DNA of 64,000 nt, from NCBI GenBank assembly GCA_038323835.1, contig JBBQHI010000011.1:25138-89137 (forward strand), written 5' to 3'. Of the stretch, positions 49,900 to 57,516 are shown one piece after another (positions within the stretch are counted from its first letter, which is position 1; every line of letters starts with the position of its first letter). The stretch comes from JACVRW01 sp038323835. GTDB lineage: Bacteria > Actinomycetota > Thermoleophilia > Solirubrobacterales > Thermoleophilaceae. Below the pieces are notes generated by a model, which saw nothing but the letters and a program-made list of their open reading frames with translations, ran no database searches and was not told the origin of the DNA. Made by a program: the position numbers and the translations under genes.

Positions 49900-50574
49900 A
49901 TGAGCGAGATGAACCTCATGCTTCTCGGCCCGCCCGGTGCGGGCAAGGGCACACAGGCCGAGCGCCTCGTGGACGACTTCGACCTGCCCTACTACGCCAC
50001 CGGCGACATCCTGCGCCAGGCGGTGAAGGACGAGACCGAGCTGGGGCGCGAGGCCAAGGAGTACATGGACCGCGGGGACCTGGTCCCGGACGACCTGATC
50101 ACCCGCGTGGTGGTGGATCGCCTGGACTCGAACGAGGCCCGGGACGGCTTCCTCCTGGACGGCTTCCCGCGCACGGTGCCGCAGGCCGAGGCTCTCGGCC
50201 AGGCGCTCGAGCGCCACGGGCGGTCGCTCACCGCGGCGATCCTGGTGGATGCCTCCGACGAGGAGGTGATGCGCCGGATCTCGGGTCGCCGGATCTGCGT
50301 GAAGTCGGGGCACGTGTACCACGTGGAGTCCGACCCGCCGAAGAACGAGGACATTTGCGATCAGGACGGCTCGCGCCTCACCCAGCGTGACGACGACAAG
50401 CCCGAGACCGTGGCCAAGCGGCTTGCCGTGTACCACGAGCAGACCAAGCCGGTGATCACCTGGTACGACGAGGCGGGCCTGCTGCGATCCTTTGACGGGA
50501 ACCGTTCACCCGAGGACGTGCACCGGCATATCCGGGCCACCCTCGCCACACTGAAGCTCGAGGCCGAGCTCTGA
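49900..50574 (+). CDS. adk: Adenylate kinase
   Basis: 224 residues, long form with LID domain. P-loop LLGPPGAGKGTQAERLVDDF, NMP-binding YYATGDILRQAVKDETELG, DGFPRTVPQAEAL, and LID RRISGRRICVKSGHVYHVES with QRDDDKPETV. The LID keeps only part of the usual zinc site: C-x2-S and C-x2-D instead of C-x2-C and C-x2-C/D. Interconverts ATP+AMP and 2 ADP. Overlaps map by one base. Confidence 0.96.
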   Translation: MSEMNLMLLGPPGAGKGTQAERLVDDFDLPYYATGDILRQAVKDETELGREAKEYMDRGDLVPDDLITRVVVDRLDSNEARDGFLLDGFPRTVPQAEALGQALERHGRSLTAAILVDASDEEVMRRISGRRICVKSGHVYHVESDPPKNEDICDQDGSRLTQRDDDKPETVAKRLAVYHEQTKPVITWYDEAGLLRSFDGNRSPEDVHRHIRATLATLKLEAEL

Positions 50575-51374
50575 TGATCATCCGCAAATCCCCCGCCGAG
50601 ATAGAGAAGATGGCCGCCGCAGGCGAGATCCTCGCGCGCTGCCACGAGATCCTCCGCGTGAAGGCGCGTCCCGGGGTCACCACCCTCGAGCTGGACGCGG
50701 CGGCCGAGCGCTTCATCCGATCGCAGGGGGCCGAGCCCGCCTTCAAGGGCTTCCGCGGCTTCCCCGGGTCCATCTGCGCCTCGCCGAACTCGATGGTCGT
50801 GCACGGCATCCCCGGGCCCTACGCCCTCACGCGGGGCGACGTGCTCTCCGTGGATGTGGGCGTGGTGCTGGACGGCTGGGTGGCTGACGGTGCCATGACG
50901 CACCCGATCGGCAAGGTCACTCCGATAGCCACGCGGCTCCTGGCCACCACCAGGGCCTCGCTCTTCGACGCCGTTGAGCAGTGCCAGGTGGGCCACCGCC
51001 TGGGTGACGTGTCCCATGCGGTGCAGTGGCGGGTTGAGGAGGACGGCTTCTCCGTGATCCGCTCGCTGGTGGGCCACGGCATCGGCCGGGACATGCACGA
51101 GGACCCGCAGATCCCCAACTTCGGCGATCCGGGCACCGGCCCCGAGCTCGAGGAGGGCATGGTGCTGGCCATCGAGCCGATGGTGAACGTCGGCGGGGAG
51201 CAGGTGCGGATGGGGTCCGACAGCTGGGCGGTGTACTCCCGCGACGGTTCCCTCACCGCTCACTTCGAGCACACCGTGGCCGTCACGGCGGAGGGTCCGC
51301 GCATCCTCACCCCATGGCACCTCCAGGCCGGCGAAAAGGCCTCGCCGGAGGCGCGGGCTGCAAGCCGCGCCTGA
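50574..51374 (+). CDS. map: Methionine aminopeptidase, type I
   Basis: 266 residues. Metal ligands are in the expected places: SPNSMVVHGIPGPYALTRGD (His), SVDVGVVLDGWVADGAMTHP (two Asp), VGHGIGRDMHEDPQIPNF (His), LAIEPMVNVGG (Glu) and HFEHTVAVTAEGP (Glu). Removes initiator Met. Followed directly by the rpmJ promoter region; no infA lies between. Confidence 0.96.
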   Translation: MIIRKSPAEIEKMAAAGEILARCHEILRVKARPGVTTLELDAAAERFIRSQGAEPAFKGFRGFPGSICASPNSMVVHGIPGPYALTRGDVLSVDVGVVLDGWVADGAMTHPIGKVTPIATRLLATTRASLFDAVEQCQVGHRLGDVSHAVQWRVEEDGFSVIRSLVGHGIGRDMHEDPQIPNFGDPGTGPELEEGMVLAIEPMVNVGGEQVRMGSDSWAVYSRDGSLTAHFEHTVAVTAEGPRILTPWHLQAGEKASPEARAASRA

Positions 51375-51378
51375 CTGC

Positions 51379-51384
51379 TATTCT
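51379..51384 (+). promoter_or_regulatory. Extended -10 upstream of rpmJ
   Basis: TGC-TATTCT, identical to the rpoB promoter -10 and followed by a similar GC-rich GGTCGG segment. The -35 is poor (CTGCAA at about 51358). About 75 nt before the rpmJ start; could drive rpmJ-rpsMKD-rpoA-rplQ. Confidence 0.4.
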
Positions 51385-51459
51385 TGCCGGTCGGCGCGCG
51401 GACGGCCGTCTCCTGGGCCCTGCGCAGCCCCTTTCCCCATACGTCGGAGTAACGGAGCT

Positions 51460-51573
51460 ATGAAGGTCCGAGCATCGGTCAAGCCTATGTGCGAGAAGTG
51501 CAAGGTCATCCGCCGCGGCGGTGCCGTTCTCGTGATCTGTGAAAACCCGCGTCACAAGCAGCGGCAGGGGTGA
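51460..51573 (+). CDS. rpmJ: 50S ribosomal protein L36, zinc form
   Basis: 37 residues: MKVRASVKPMCEKCKVIRRG, then ICENPRHKQRQG. Zinc ligands C11, C14, C27, H32. CGGAG precedes the ATG. Too short for a long-ORF search. rpsM follows after 11 bp. Confidence 0.96.
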   Translation: MKVRASVKPMCEKCKVIRRGGAVLVICENPRHKQRQG

Positions 51574-51584
51574 CGCGGAGCTAG

Positions 51585-51968
51585 ATGGCACGCATAGCTG
51601 GAGTCAACATCCCCCTCAACAAGAGGGTCGAGGTCGGCCTGACCTACGTGTATGGGATCGGCGACTCGACCGCCGGTAGTGTCCTCAAGGAGGCCGGGGT
51701 CGACCCGGACACCTACGTGAAGGACCTCACCGAGGACGAGGTCCGCAAGCTCCGCGAGAAGGTCGACGACCTGCTGGTGGAGGGCGATCTGCGGCGCGAG
51801 CGCTCGCAGAACGTGAAGAGACTTATGGAGATCGGGTCCTACAAGGGCCTGCGGCACCGGCGAGGACTCCCCGTCAACGGTCAGCGGACGAAGACCAACG
51901 CGCGCTCCCGCAAGGGGCCGAAGCGTTCCTCGGCCGGCGGCGGCAAGAAGAAGATCAGAAAGCACTGA
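51585..51968 (+). CDS. rpsM: 30S ribosomal protein S13
   Basis: 127 residues: MARIAGVNIPLNKRVEVGLT, YVYGIGDSTAGSVLKEAGVD, GLRHRRGLPVNGQRTKTNAR. Contacts tRNA at the P site and S19. Confidence 0.97.
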   Translation: MARIAGVNIPLNKRVEVGLTYVYGIGDSTAGSVLKEAGVDPDTYVKDLTEDEVRKLREKVDDLLVEGDLRRERSQNVKRLMEIGSYKGLRHRRGLPVNGQRTKTNARSRKGPKRSSAGGGKKKIRKH

Positions 51969-51974
51969 GGCAGA

Positions 51975-52373
51975 TTGGCCCAGCAGAGACCAGGACGGCC
52001 GCGTGGCCGCAGGCGGGTACGGAAGAACGTGCCCCTCGGCCAGGCGCACATAAAAACGAGCTTCAACAACACGATCGTGGCCCTCACGGACCGCGAGGGG
52101 AACGTGATCGCCTGGGAGTCCGCCGGCGGCGCGGGCTTCAAGGGCTCGCGCAAGTCCACCCCGTTCGCCGCGCAGGTCACGGCAGATGCCGCCGCGCGCA
52201 AGGGGATGGAGCACGGGCTCCAGAAGGTCGAGGTCTTCGTGAAGGGCCCGGGCTCGGGCCGCGAAACGGCGATTCGCTCGCTCCAGGCCGCGGGACTCGA
52301 GATCACCGGCATCAGGGACGTGACCCCGCAAGCGCACAACGGCTGTCGCCCGCGCAAGCGGAGGAGGGTGTAA
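51975..52373 (+). CDS. rpsK: 30S ribosomal protein S11
   Basis: 132 residues from TTG: VPLGQAHIKTSFNNTIVALT, ADAAARKGMEHGLQKVEVFV, GPGSGRETAIRSLQAAGLEI, ending NGCRPRKRRRV. Confidence 0.97.
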   Translation: MAQQRPGRPRGRRRVRKNVPLGQAHIKTSFNNTIVALTDREGNVIAWESAGGAGFKGSRKSTPFAAQVTADAAARKGMEHGLQKVEVFVKGPGSGRETAIRSLQAAGLEITGIRDVTPQAHNGCRPRKRRRV

Positions 52374-52376
52374 CGC

Positions 52377-52997
52377 ATGGCTCGTGACACCGGCCCACAG
52401 TGCAAACAGTGCCGCCGCGAGGGCACCAAGCTGTTCCTCAAGGGAGAGCGCTGCCTCACCGACAAGTGCGCCGTCGAGCGCCGCAGCTATCCGCCCGGAG
52501 ATCACGGGCGCGGCCGCTCACGCCAGTCCGAGTACCGCGTCCAGCTGCGCGAGAAGCAGAAGGCTCGCCGCTACTACGGGGTGCTGGAGAAGCAGTTCCG
52601 CGCCTATTACGCCAAGGCCAGCGGCCAGGCCGGCGTGACCGGCGAGAACCTGCTGCGGCTGCTCGAAACCCGCTTTGACAACGTGCTCGTCCGCCTCGGC
52701 TTCGCCGCTTCGCGGCGTCAGGCCCGCCAGATGGTCCGCCACGGACACTGGGCGATCAACGGCAAGCGCGTGGACATCCCCTCGTACCAGCTGCGGCCGG
52801 ATGACGTCATCACGATGAAGGCGGCGGCACCGGTTGAACCGGTGATCCGAGACGCCACCGAGCTGACCTCCGCCGTACCGGCGTGGCTTCAGGCCGATCA
52901 CGATGGCCTGACCGCGAAGGTGCTTCGCCTGCCCGACCGGCAGGAGATCACCACACCGGTGCAGGAACAGCTCATCGTCGAGCTCTACTCGAAGTAG
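52377..52997 (+). CDS. rpsD: 30S ribosomal protein S4, zinc form
   Basis: 206 residues. The N-terminal zinc knuckle has C-x2-C and C-x4-C (CKQC and CLTDKC), and the S4 RNA-binding domain has TRFDNVLVRLGFAASRRQAR and QMVRHGHWAINGKRVDIPSY. 16S rRNA assembly initiator; operon repressor in E. coli. Confidence 0.97.
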   Translation: MARDTGPQCKQCRREGTKLFLKGERCLTDKCAVERRSYPPGDHGRGRSRQSEYRVQLREKQKARRYYGVLEKQFRAYYAKASGQAGVTGENLLRLLETRFDNVLVRLGFAASRRQARQMVRHGHWAINGKRVDIPSYQLRPDDVITMKAAAPVEPVIRDATELTSAVPAWLQADHDGLTAKVLRLPDRQEITTPVQEQLIVELYSK

Positions 52998-53059
52998 TGA
53001 ACGCGAGCGCTTCGGCCACGCTGTCGTGGCCCAGTACGCCCAAGACGAAGGAAGCACCC

Positions 53060-54031
53060 ATGATCGAGTTTCAGACTCCACAGATTTCCACCGAGAACGT
53101 CGAAGACAACAGAGGGACGTTCACGATCGAGCCGCTGGACCGCGGCTTCGGCTACACGTTCGGCAACTCGCTCCGGCGAGTGCTGCTGTCGTCATTGGCC
53201 GGCGCGGCGGTCACGAGCGTGCGCATTGAAGGAGTCGCGCACGAGTTCTCCACGATCAGCGGCGTGAAGGAGGACGTCACCGACATCGTCCTCAACCTCA
53301 AGGAGGTCGTCTGCCGCATGCATTCCGAGGCGGCGGAGATCGAGGCGCCGCTCGTGGTGACCGGGCCGGGAGACGTGACCGCGGGTGACATCGACCTGCC
53401 CTCGGGAGTCGAGATCCTCAACCCCGAGGCGCACATCGCCACGCTCGAGAAAAAGACGAAGCTCGAGGTGTACCTCACGATCGGTCACGGCCGGGGCTAC
53501 TCCCCCGCGGAGGACAACAAGACTCCGGACCAGCCGATCGGCGTGATCCCGATCGACTCGATCTTCTCGCCCGTCAAGCGGGTGGCCTACTCGGTGGATG
53601 CCGCGCGAGTGGGACAGAAGACCGACTACGACAAGCTCACGCTCGACATCGAGACGGACGGTTCGCTCGAGCCCCAGGCCGCGCTTCGCGAGGCCGCGGA
53701 GATCCTCATCAAGTACCTGGCGATCTTCACCGACGCCGATCGGGTCGAGGCTCTCCGCGACCAGGGGGCGGCCCTCGTGGCCGGCGACCCGAACGCCAAC
53801 GACGGCGCGGGCGGGCACGTACCCGGAGGAATGGACGAGATCCTCATCGAGGAGCTCGAGCTGGGCGTCCGCTCCTACAACTGCCTGAAGCGCGCCGGCA
53901 TCCAGACCGTCGGCGATCTCGTGCAGAAGAGCGACTCCGAGCTGGCCGCGATTCCGAACTTCGGCCGCAAGTCGATCGAGGAGGTCAAGGAGACCCTCGA
54001 CGCACGCGGGCTGGCGCTTCGCGCGGGCTGA
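53060..54031 (+). CDS. rpoA: DNA-directed RNA polymerase subunit alpha
   Basis: 323 residues from ATG 53060. The N-terminal assembly domain has EPLDRGFGYTFGNSLRRVLL and SSLAGAAVTSVRIEGVAHEF; the C-terminal domain has EELELGVRSYNCLKRAGIQT, VGDLVQKSDSELAAIPNFGR and KSIEEVKETL. An in-frame extension to 52883 would run through rpsD and is rejected. Confidence 0.97.
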   Translation: MIEFQTPQISTENVEDNRGTFTIEPLDRGFGYTFGNSLRRVLLSSLAGAAVTSVRIEGVAHEFSTISGVKEDVTDIVLNLKEVVCRMHSEAAEIEAPLVVTGPGDVTAGDIDLPSGVEILNPEAHIATLEKKTKLEVYLTIGHGRGYSPAEDNKTPDQPIGVIPIDSIFSPVKRVAYSVDAARVGQKTDYDKLTLDIETDGSLEPQAALREAAEILIKYLAIFTDADRVEALRDQGAALVAGDPNANDGAGGHVPGGMDEILIEELELGVRSYNCLKRAGIQTVGDLVQKSDSELAAIPNFGRKSIEEVKETLDARGLALRAG

Positions 54032-54039
54032 GCGCCGAC

Positions 54040-54045
54040 TAAGGT
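54040..54045 (+). promoter_or_regulatory. -10-like box before rplQ
   Basis: TAAGGT, 9 nt ahead of the rplQ ATG; may allow independent leaderless expression. Confidence 0.3.
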
Positions 54046-54054
54046 TCGACGGCC

Positions 54055-54408
54055 ATGCGCCACCGTAAGCAGAAGGGAAAGCTGTCGCGTGATTCGGCGC
54101 ACCGCAAGGCGCTGTTCATGAACCTGTGCCGTGAGGTGATCGACCACGAGCGGATCCAGACCACCGAGGCCAAGGCCAAGGCGGTCAAGCCGGAGCTCGA
54201 GCGGCTGATCACCCTGGCCAAGAAGGGCGGACCCCATTCCCGGCGCACGGCCATGGCACGGCTGGGCCAGGACAAGTTCGTGGTCTACAAGCTGTTCGAG
54301 GAGATAGCCCCCCGGTACGCCGAGCGCCCCGGGGGGTACACGCGGATCCTGAAGCTGGGCCCGCGGCGGTCGGATTCGACCGAGATGGTCTTTCTAGAGC
54401 TGGTCTGA
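54055..54408 (+). CDS. rplQ: 50S ribosomal protein L17
   Basis: 117 residues: MRHRKQKGKLSRDSAHRKAL, FMNLCREVIDHERIQTTEAK, and a C-terminal GGYTRILKLGPRRSDSTEMV. End of the S10-spc-alpha block. Confidence 0.97.
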   Translation: MRHRKQKGKLSRDSAHRKALFMNLCREVIDHERIQTTEAKAKAVKPELERLITLAKKGGPHSRRTAMARLGQDKFVVYKLFEEIAPRYAERPGGYTRILKLGPRRSDSTEMVFLELV

Positions 54409-54453
54409 CCCGGGGCGCTGCCGGCCCGCCGGCCCCGTCGTTCCCCCGCGCTC

Positions 54454-54507
54454 GAGGGGTGTGGTGCTTTTTGCATGTATGGCATGCACGGGGAACCACA
54501 CCCCCTC
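54454..54507. terminator. Two-level hairpin after rplQ
   Basis: Outer arms GGGGTGTGGT (54456-54465) and ACCACACCCC (54495-54504) are perfect; between them a T5 run and an inner GCATG-TATGG-CATGC hairpin. It follows the rplQ stop by 46 nt. Could be a terminator or a protein-binding cruciform. Confidence 0.4.
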
Positions 54508-54679
54508 CCGGAGAGCGGTATTTAGTGTATGCCTTGACGAGTACCGCTCGCGTACGCTCGCCGGCTGGCACACCCCCCTGGATGCCCTGGCGGCGACGCT
54601 CGACGGCCGCGAGACCGATCTGGTGAACCTCCCGGGCTGGGCGGAGAACCACGCCGCTTACGAGGCGCAGACGGACTAG
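54479..54679 (+). CDS. Possible small protein, unknown
   Basis: A 66-codon reading frame from ATG 54479; the second half (YRSRTLAGWHTPLDALAATL, then LVNLPGWAENHAAYEAQ) has protein-like composition with Trp and Leu spacing. The first half lies within the hairpin and is doubtful, and no Shine-Dalgarno is present. It ends in a convergent overlap (CTAG) with the MBL-fold gene. It may be the 3' end of a truncated gene. Confidence 0.35.
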   Translation: MACTGNHTPSRRAVFSVCLDEYRSRTLAGWHTPLDALAATLDGRETDLVNLPGWAENHAAYEAQTD

Positions 54680-55272
54680 CCGGCGGCGAACTGGGCCAGC
54701 GCCCGGCGCGCGCCGCCGACCACGGGATCGCCGTGGGCGGTGAGCAGGTTCTCGAACTCCAGGGTGTCCGCCAGGCGCGCGTAGGCCGCGCGTAGTCCCG
54801 CCTTGGTGTCCTCGGCGTCGTCCATCAGCGAGTCGGGCACGAACCGGAGCCCGTCGTGGCTCGTCACGCCGTCGGCCACCGCGAGGGCGGACACGCTCGG
54901 GATGTGGAGTGCGCCCTCGTCTGGGCAGATCGCTCCCACCTCGTAGGCGGCGATCTCGCCGCCGGCCAGCTGGTCGCCGAAGTCGTAGGGCTCGACGGGG
55001 TCGTCGTCCGCGAACTCGTGCATGCCCAGCCGTGGCGCCCGCACGGTGAGCCCGAAGCGCTCGGCCAGCTTCGTGCCGTCGCGCCAATGGTGGCGGTTGG
55101 TGAGGAGCGCCTCGCTCGGGCGGCCGAGCTCGTCCAGGCGGTCCAGCAGCTCATCTGGCACCAGCGGATCGATCAGCACTCCGAACTCCGGCAGGAGGTA
55201 GGAGCTCACCTGCTGACCGTGGTTGGGGTGTGGGCTCGTCCAGTGCCAGATCCCGGGCGCGATCTCTCTCAT
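54676..55272 (-). CDS. MBL-fold-like metallohydrolase, degenerate metal site
   Basis: 198 residues. The fold pattern fits a metallo-beta-lactamase: VSSYLLPEFGVLIDPLVPDE, ALLTNRHHWRDGTKLAERFG, ALHIPSVSALAVADGVTSHD, LLTAHGDPVVGGARRAL. The usual H-x-H-x-D-H is replaced by N-R-H-H-x-R-D, so one or more metal ligands are missing, but the late AHGDP is kept. Possibly a non-catalytic or altered hydrolase. GTG or ATG start at 55272 after GGAG. Confidence 0.7.
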   Translation of the reverse strand: MREIAPGIWHWTSPHPNHGQQVSSYLLPEFGVLIDPLVPDELLDRLDELGRPSEALLTNRHHWRDGTKLAERFGLTVRAPRLGMHEFADDDPVEPYDFGDQLAGGEIAAYEVGAICPDEGALHIPSVSALAVADGVTSHDGLRFVPDSLMDDAEDTKAGLRAAYARLADTLEFENLLTAHGDPVVGGARRALAQFAAG

Positions 55273-55414
55273 GGAGGGCTCCTACCCGGCAAAGGCGCCG
55301 GACATGCCGGGTCCGTTCAGGTGATCAGCGTAACCGTTGCCCACCCCAGGTCGATCGCGCGACACGGCTCCCCTACCTCATTCACCACTTTGTCAGTGGA
55401 CATTGTGGCACCAA

Positions 55415-55463
55415 GGCATGGTCCGGTGCTCGCTCGATCACCGATCGGGCTCTGCTCCTCCCT
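55415..55463 (-). repeat. Dispersed hairpin repeat, copy 6
   Basis: On the minus strand: GGAGGAGCAGAG, hairpin CCCGATC-GGT-GATCGAG with one stem mismatch, CGAGCACCGG and ACCATGCC. It begins 11 nt after the stop of the Rrf2 gene, same orientation as that gene. Confidence 0.8.
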
Positions 55464-55473
55464 CGGGCCGCGG

Positions 55474-55923
55474 TTAACGACGGGACCAGGCGTCCGGCTG
55501 TTCGGTGAGCCGTCGGATGCGCGCCGGCATCCTGTCCGCGGCCACGTCGGCCAGGGTCAGCTCGTCCACCACCGAGCGCAGGCTCGCGCGCAGCGCCACC
55601 CAGACGGTTCGCAGCGGCTTGGCCGCGCCTCTGTAGTCCACGTTCTCGGGGGATTCGCCGCGCACGGTGGCCAGCGGGCCCTCCACCGCGCGGATCACCT
55701 CGCCGATCGTCGTCGGCGGGCCGGGCCAGCCAGTACCCGCCGTCGGCCCCGCGCTGGGCCCGGACGATTCCCGCGTGGCGTAGGTGGATGAGGATGTTCT
55801 CCAGGACCCCAGGGGTATGTCCTGGGCCTGGGAGATCCGCTCCCCCTTCCGGGGACCCTCCTCGGCCACCGTGAGCTCCAGCAGCGCGCGGACCGCGTTG
55901 TCGGCCTTGGCCGTGATGCGCAT
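55474..55923 (-). pseudogene. Rrf2-family transcriptional regulator with two compensating frameshifts
   Basis: 149 codons from ATG 55923. Normal Rrf2 start MRITAKADNAVRALLELTVA and ERISQAQDIPLG, normal C-terminal part (TIGEVIRAVEGPLATVRGES, then AAKPLRTVWVALRASLRSVV). Between them (about residues 39-70) the frame reads nonsense, while a neighbouring frame holds the expected recognition helix and wing: VLENILIHLRHAGIVRAQRG, ADGGYWLARPAD. A deletion in the G-run at 55807-55810 and a second indel near 55708-55716 explain this. No Fe-S Cys cluster is present. As it stands the DNA-binding domain is destroyed. Confidence 0.7.
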
Positions 55924-55963
55924 GGGCCATTGTGATGCAGATCCGGATGCGGGCTCCCAGCGA

Positions 55964-55969
55964 TAGTCT
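55964..55969 (+). promoter_or_regulatory. -10 box of a probable leaderless promoter
   Basis: TAGTCT, 6 nt ahead of the GTG at 55976; clear example with no Shine-Dalgarno. Confidence 0.45.
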
Positions 55970-55975
55970 CGCGCC

Positions 55976-56773
55976 GTGGATTTCCACCAGTTCAAGGAGC
56001 GCCAGGGCAAGGTCTGGGGCCTCGGCGACTACTCGGTGCTGTCCCGCGTGCTCGAGCCCGCGGCCCAGGCGCTGGCGGACGCGTGTGCGGTGTCCGCCGG
56101 CCAGGAGGCGCTCGACGTTGCCGCCGGCGACGGGAACTTCGCGCTCGCATGCGCGCGGGAGGGAGCCGGAGTCGTGGCCACGGACATCTCCCCGGGCCAG
56201 GTGGAGCGAGGGAGGGCGCGTGCCGAGGAGGAGGGCTACGACATCGAGTGGCAGGTGGCCGACGCCGAGGATCTTCCCTTCGAGGACGCCCGCTTCGACT
56301 GCGCCGGGTCGGTGTTCGGCATGATGATCGCCCCGCGGCCGGAGGTGGCGGCCCGGGAGCTCTTCCGGGTGGTCCGCCCGGGCAACACGGTGGGCATCAC
56401 CGCCTGGACGCCGGGCAGCTTTTGCGTGGAGATGTTCCAGATCGGCCGGAGCTACTCGCCGCTCCCTGACGGTATTCCCCCCAGCGACCAGTGGGGTCAG
56501 GAGGGCACGGTCCGCGAGCGCTTCGAGGGTCTGGCCGGCACGCTGGAGATCGAGCGCCGGACGCTCGACTGGGAGGCCCCATCGCCCGACGAGTTCATCT
56601 CTGCGATGGAGGGCGCCCCTCCGCAGGTGGCCGCTCAGGGCGCCCTGCCGCCGGAGACGCTCGAGGCGATGCACGCCGACTATCTGACCCTCGTCCGCCG
56701 CTGGGCCGGGGGCGACGGCGCGGTGAGCATCGGCGCCGAGTACCTGCTGGCCGTGGCGCGCAAGCGCGGGTAG
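55976..56773 (+). CDS. Class I SAM-dependent methyltransferase
   Basis: 265 residues. Motif I ALDVAAGDGNFALACAREG, acidic end of beta-2 ATDISPGQVERGRARAEEEG, motif II WQVADAEDLPFEDARFDC and the post-II VVRPGNTVGITAWTPGSFCV; the Methyltransf_11/UbiE-like layout is complete. Substrate unknown. truA begins directly after its stop. Confidence 0.88.
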   Translation: MDFHQFKERQGKVWGLGDYSVLSRVLEPAAQALADACAVSAGQEALDVAAGDGNFALACAREGAGVVATDISPGQVERGRARAEEEGYDIEWQVADAEDLPFEDARFDCAGSVFGMMIAPRPEVAARELFRVVRPGNTVGITAWTPGSFCVEMFQIGRSYSPLPDGIPPSDQWGQEGTVRERFEGLAGTLEIERRTLDWEAPSPDEFISAMEGAPPQVAAQGALPPETLEAMHADYLTLVRRWAGGDGAVSIGAEYLLAVARKRG

Positions 56774-56775
56774 CT

Positions 56776-57495
56776 CTGGCCGCGAGGCTTCTGCTCGAGT
56801 ACGACGGCGCCGGGTACGCCGGCTGGGCCCGCCAGCCGGGGCTGCGCACCGTGCAGGCCGTGGTGGAGGACGCCCTGGCCACGATCGCCCGGGTCCCGCT
56901 GGAGCTGACGGTGGCCGGGCGCACCGACCGCGGCGTGCACGCCCGCGGGCAGGTGGCCAGCCACGGGGGCGAGCCGGTGGACGCCGCGCGCCTGAACGCG
57001 CTGCTGCCCGGCGATGTGAGCGTGCTGCGCACCGAGGCCGCGCCCGACGGCTTCGACGCCCGCCGCGACGCCCTCAGTCGCACCTACCGCTACCGCGTGC
57101 TCGCCCGGGAGGAGCCGAGCGCCCTGGAGCGCGAGCGGGCCCTGTGGTTGCGGCGCCCGGTGGACCCCGGGCTCCTCGGCGCCTGCGCGGCCGCCCTGCC
57201 CGGCACGCATGACTTCACCGCCTTCACCCCCACCCAGACGGAGCACGTGCGCTTCGAGCGCCATGTCCTGCGCGCCGAATGGCTCGAGGAGCCGGGCGGA
57301 GTCCTGGCCTTCTGGATCGAGGCCGACACGTTCATGCGGCACATGGTGCGAATCCTGGTGGGCACCATGCTGGCCGTGTCCGCCGGGCGCATGACGCTCG
57401 AGGACTTCATCGTGCTCCTGACCGGCAGGCCGCGTGCCGAGGCGGCCGAGACCGCCCCGCCGCACGGCCTCTTCCTCGAGAGCGTGAGGTACTGA
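56776..57495 (+). CDS. truA: tRNA pseudouridine(38-40) synthase
   Basis: About 239 residues. Catalytic Asp in the AGRTDRGVHARGQVASH motif; other TruA elements are LLLEYDGAGYAGWARQPGLR, LSRTYRYRVLAREEP, HDFTAFTPTQTEHVRF, and FMRHMVRILVGTMLAVSAGR. No ATG, GTG or TTG exists in frame between 56491 and the conserved N-terminus; CTG 56776, two bases after the methyltransferase stop, gives a standard-length enzyme and is the likely start. Confidence 0.92.
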   Translation: MAARLLLEYDGAGYAGWARQPGLRTVQAVVEDALATIARVPLELTVAGRTDRGVHARGQVASHGGEPVDAARLNALLPGDVSVLRTEAAPDGFDARRDALSRTYRYRVLAREEPSALERERALWLRRPVDPGLLGACAAALPGTHDFTAFTPTQTEHVRFERHVLRAEWLEEPGGVLAFWIEADTFMRHMVRILVGTMLAVSAGRMTLEDFIVLLTGRPRAEAAETAPPHGLFLESVRY

Positions 57496-57501
57496 GAGCA
57501 C

Positions 57502-57507
57502 TATCCT
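57502..57507 (+). promoter_or_regulatory. -10 box before surE
   Basis: TATCCT, 9 nt before the ATG at 57517, no Shine-Dalgarno. Confidence 0.35.
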
Positions 57508-57516
57508 CGAAGCCCG

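Noticed and set aside
52883..53059. N-terminal extension of rpoA
   Set aside because: It runs through the rpsD coding end; ATG 53060 gives the normal alpha N-terminus.
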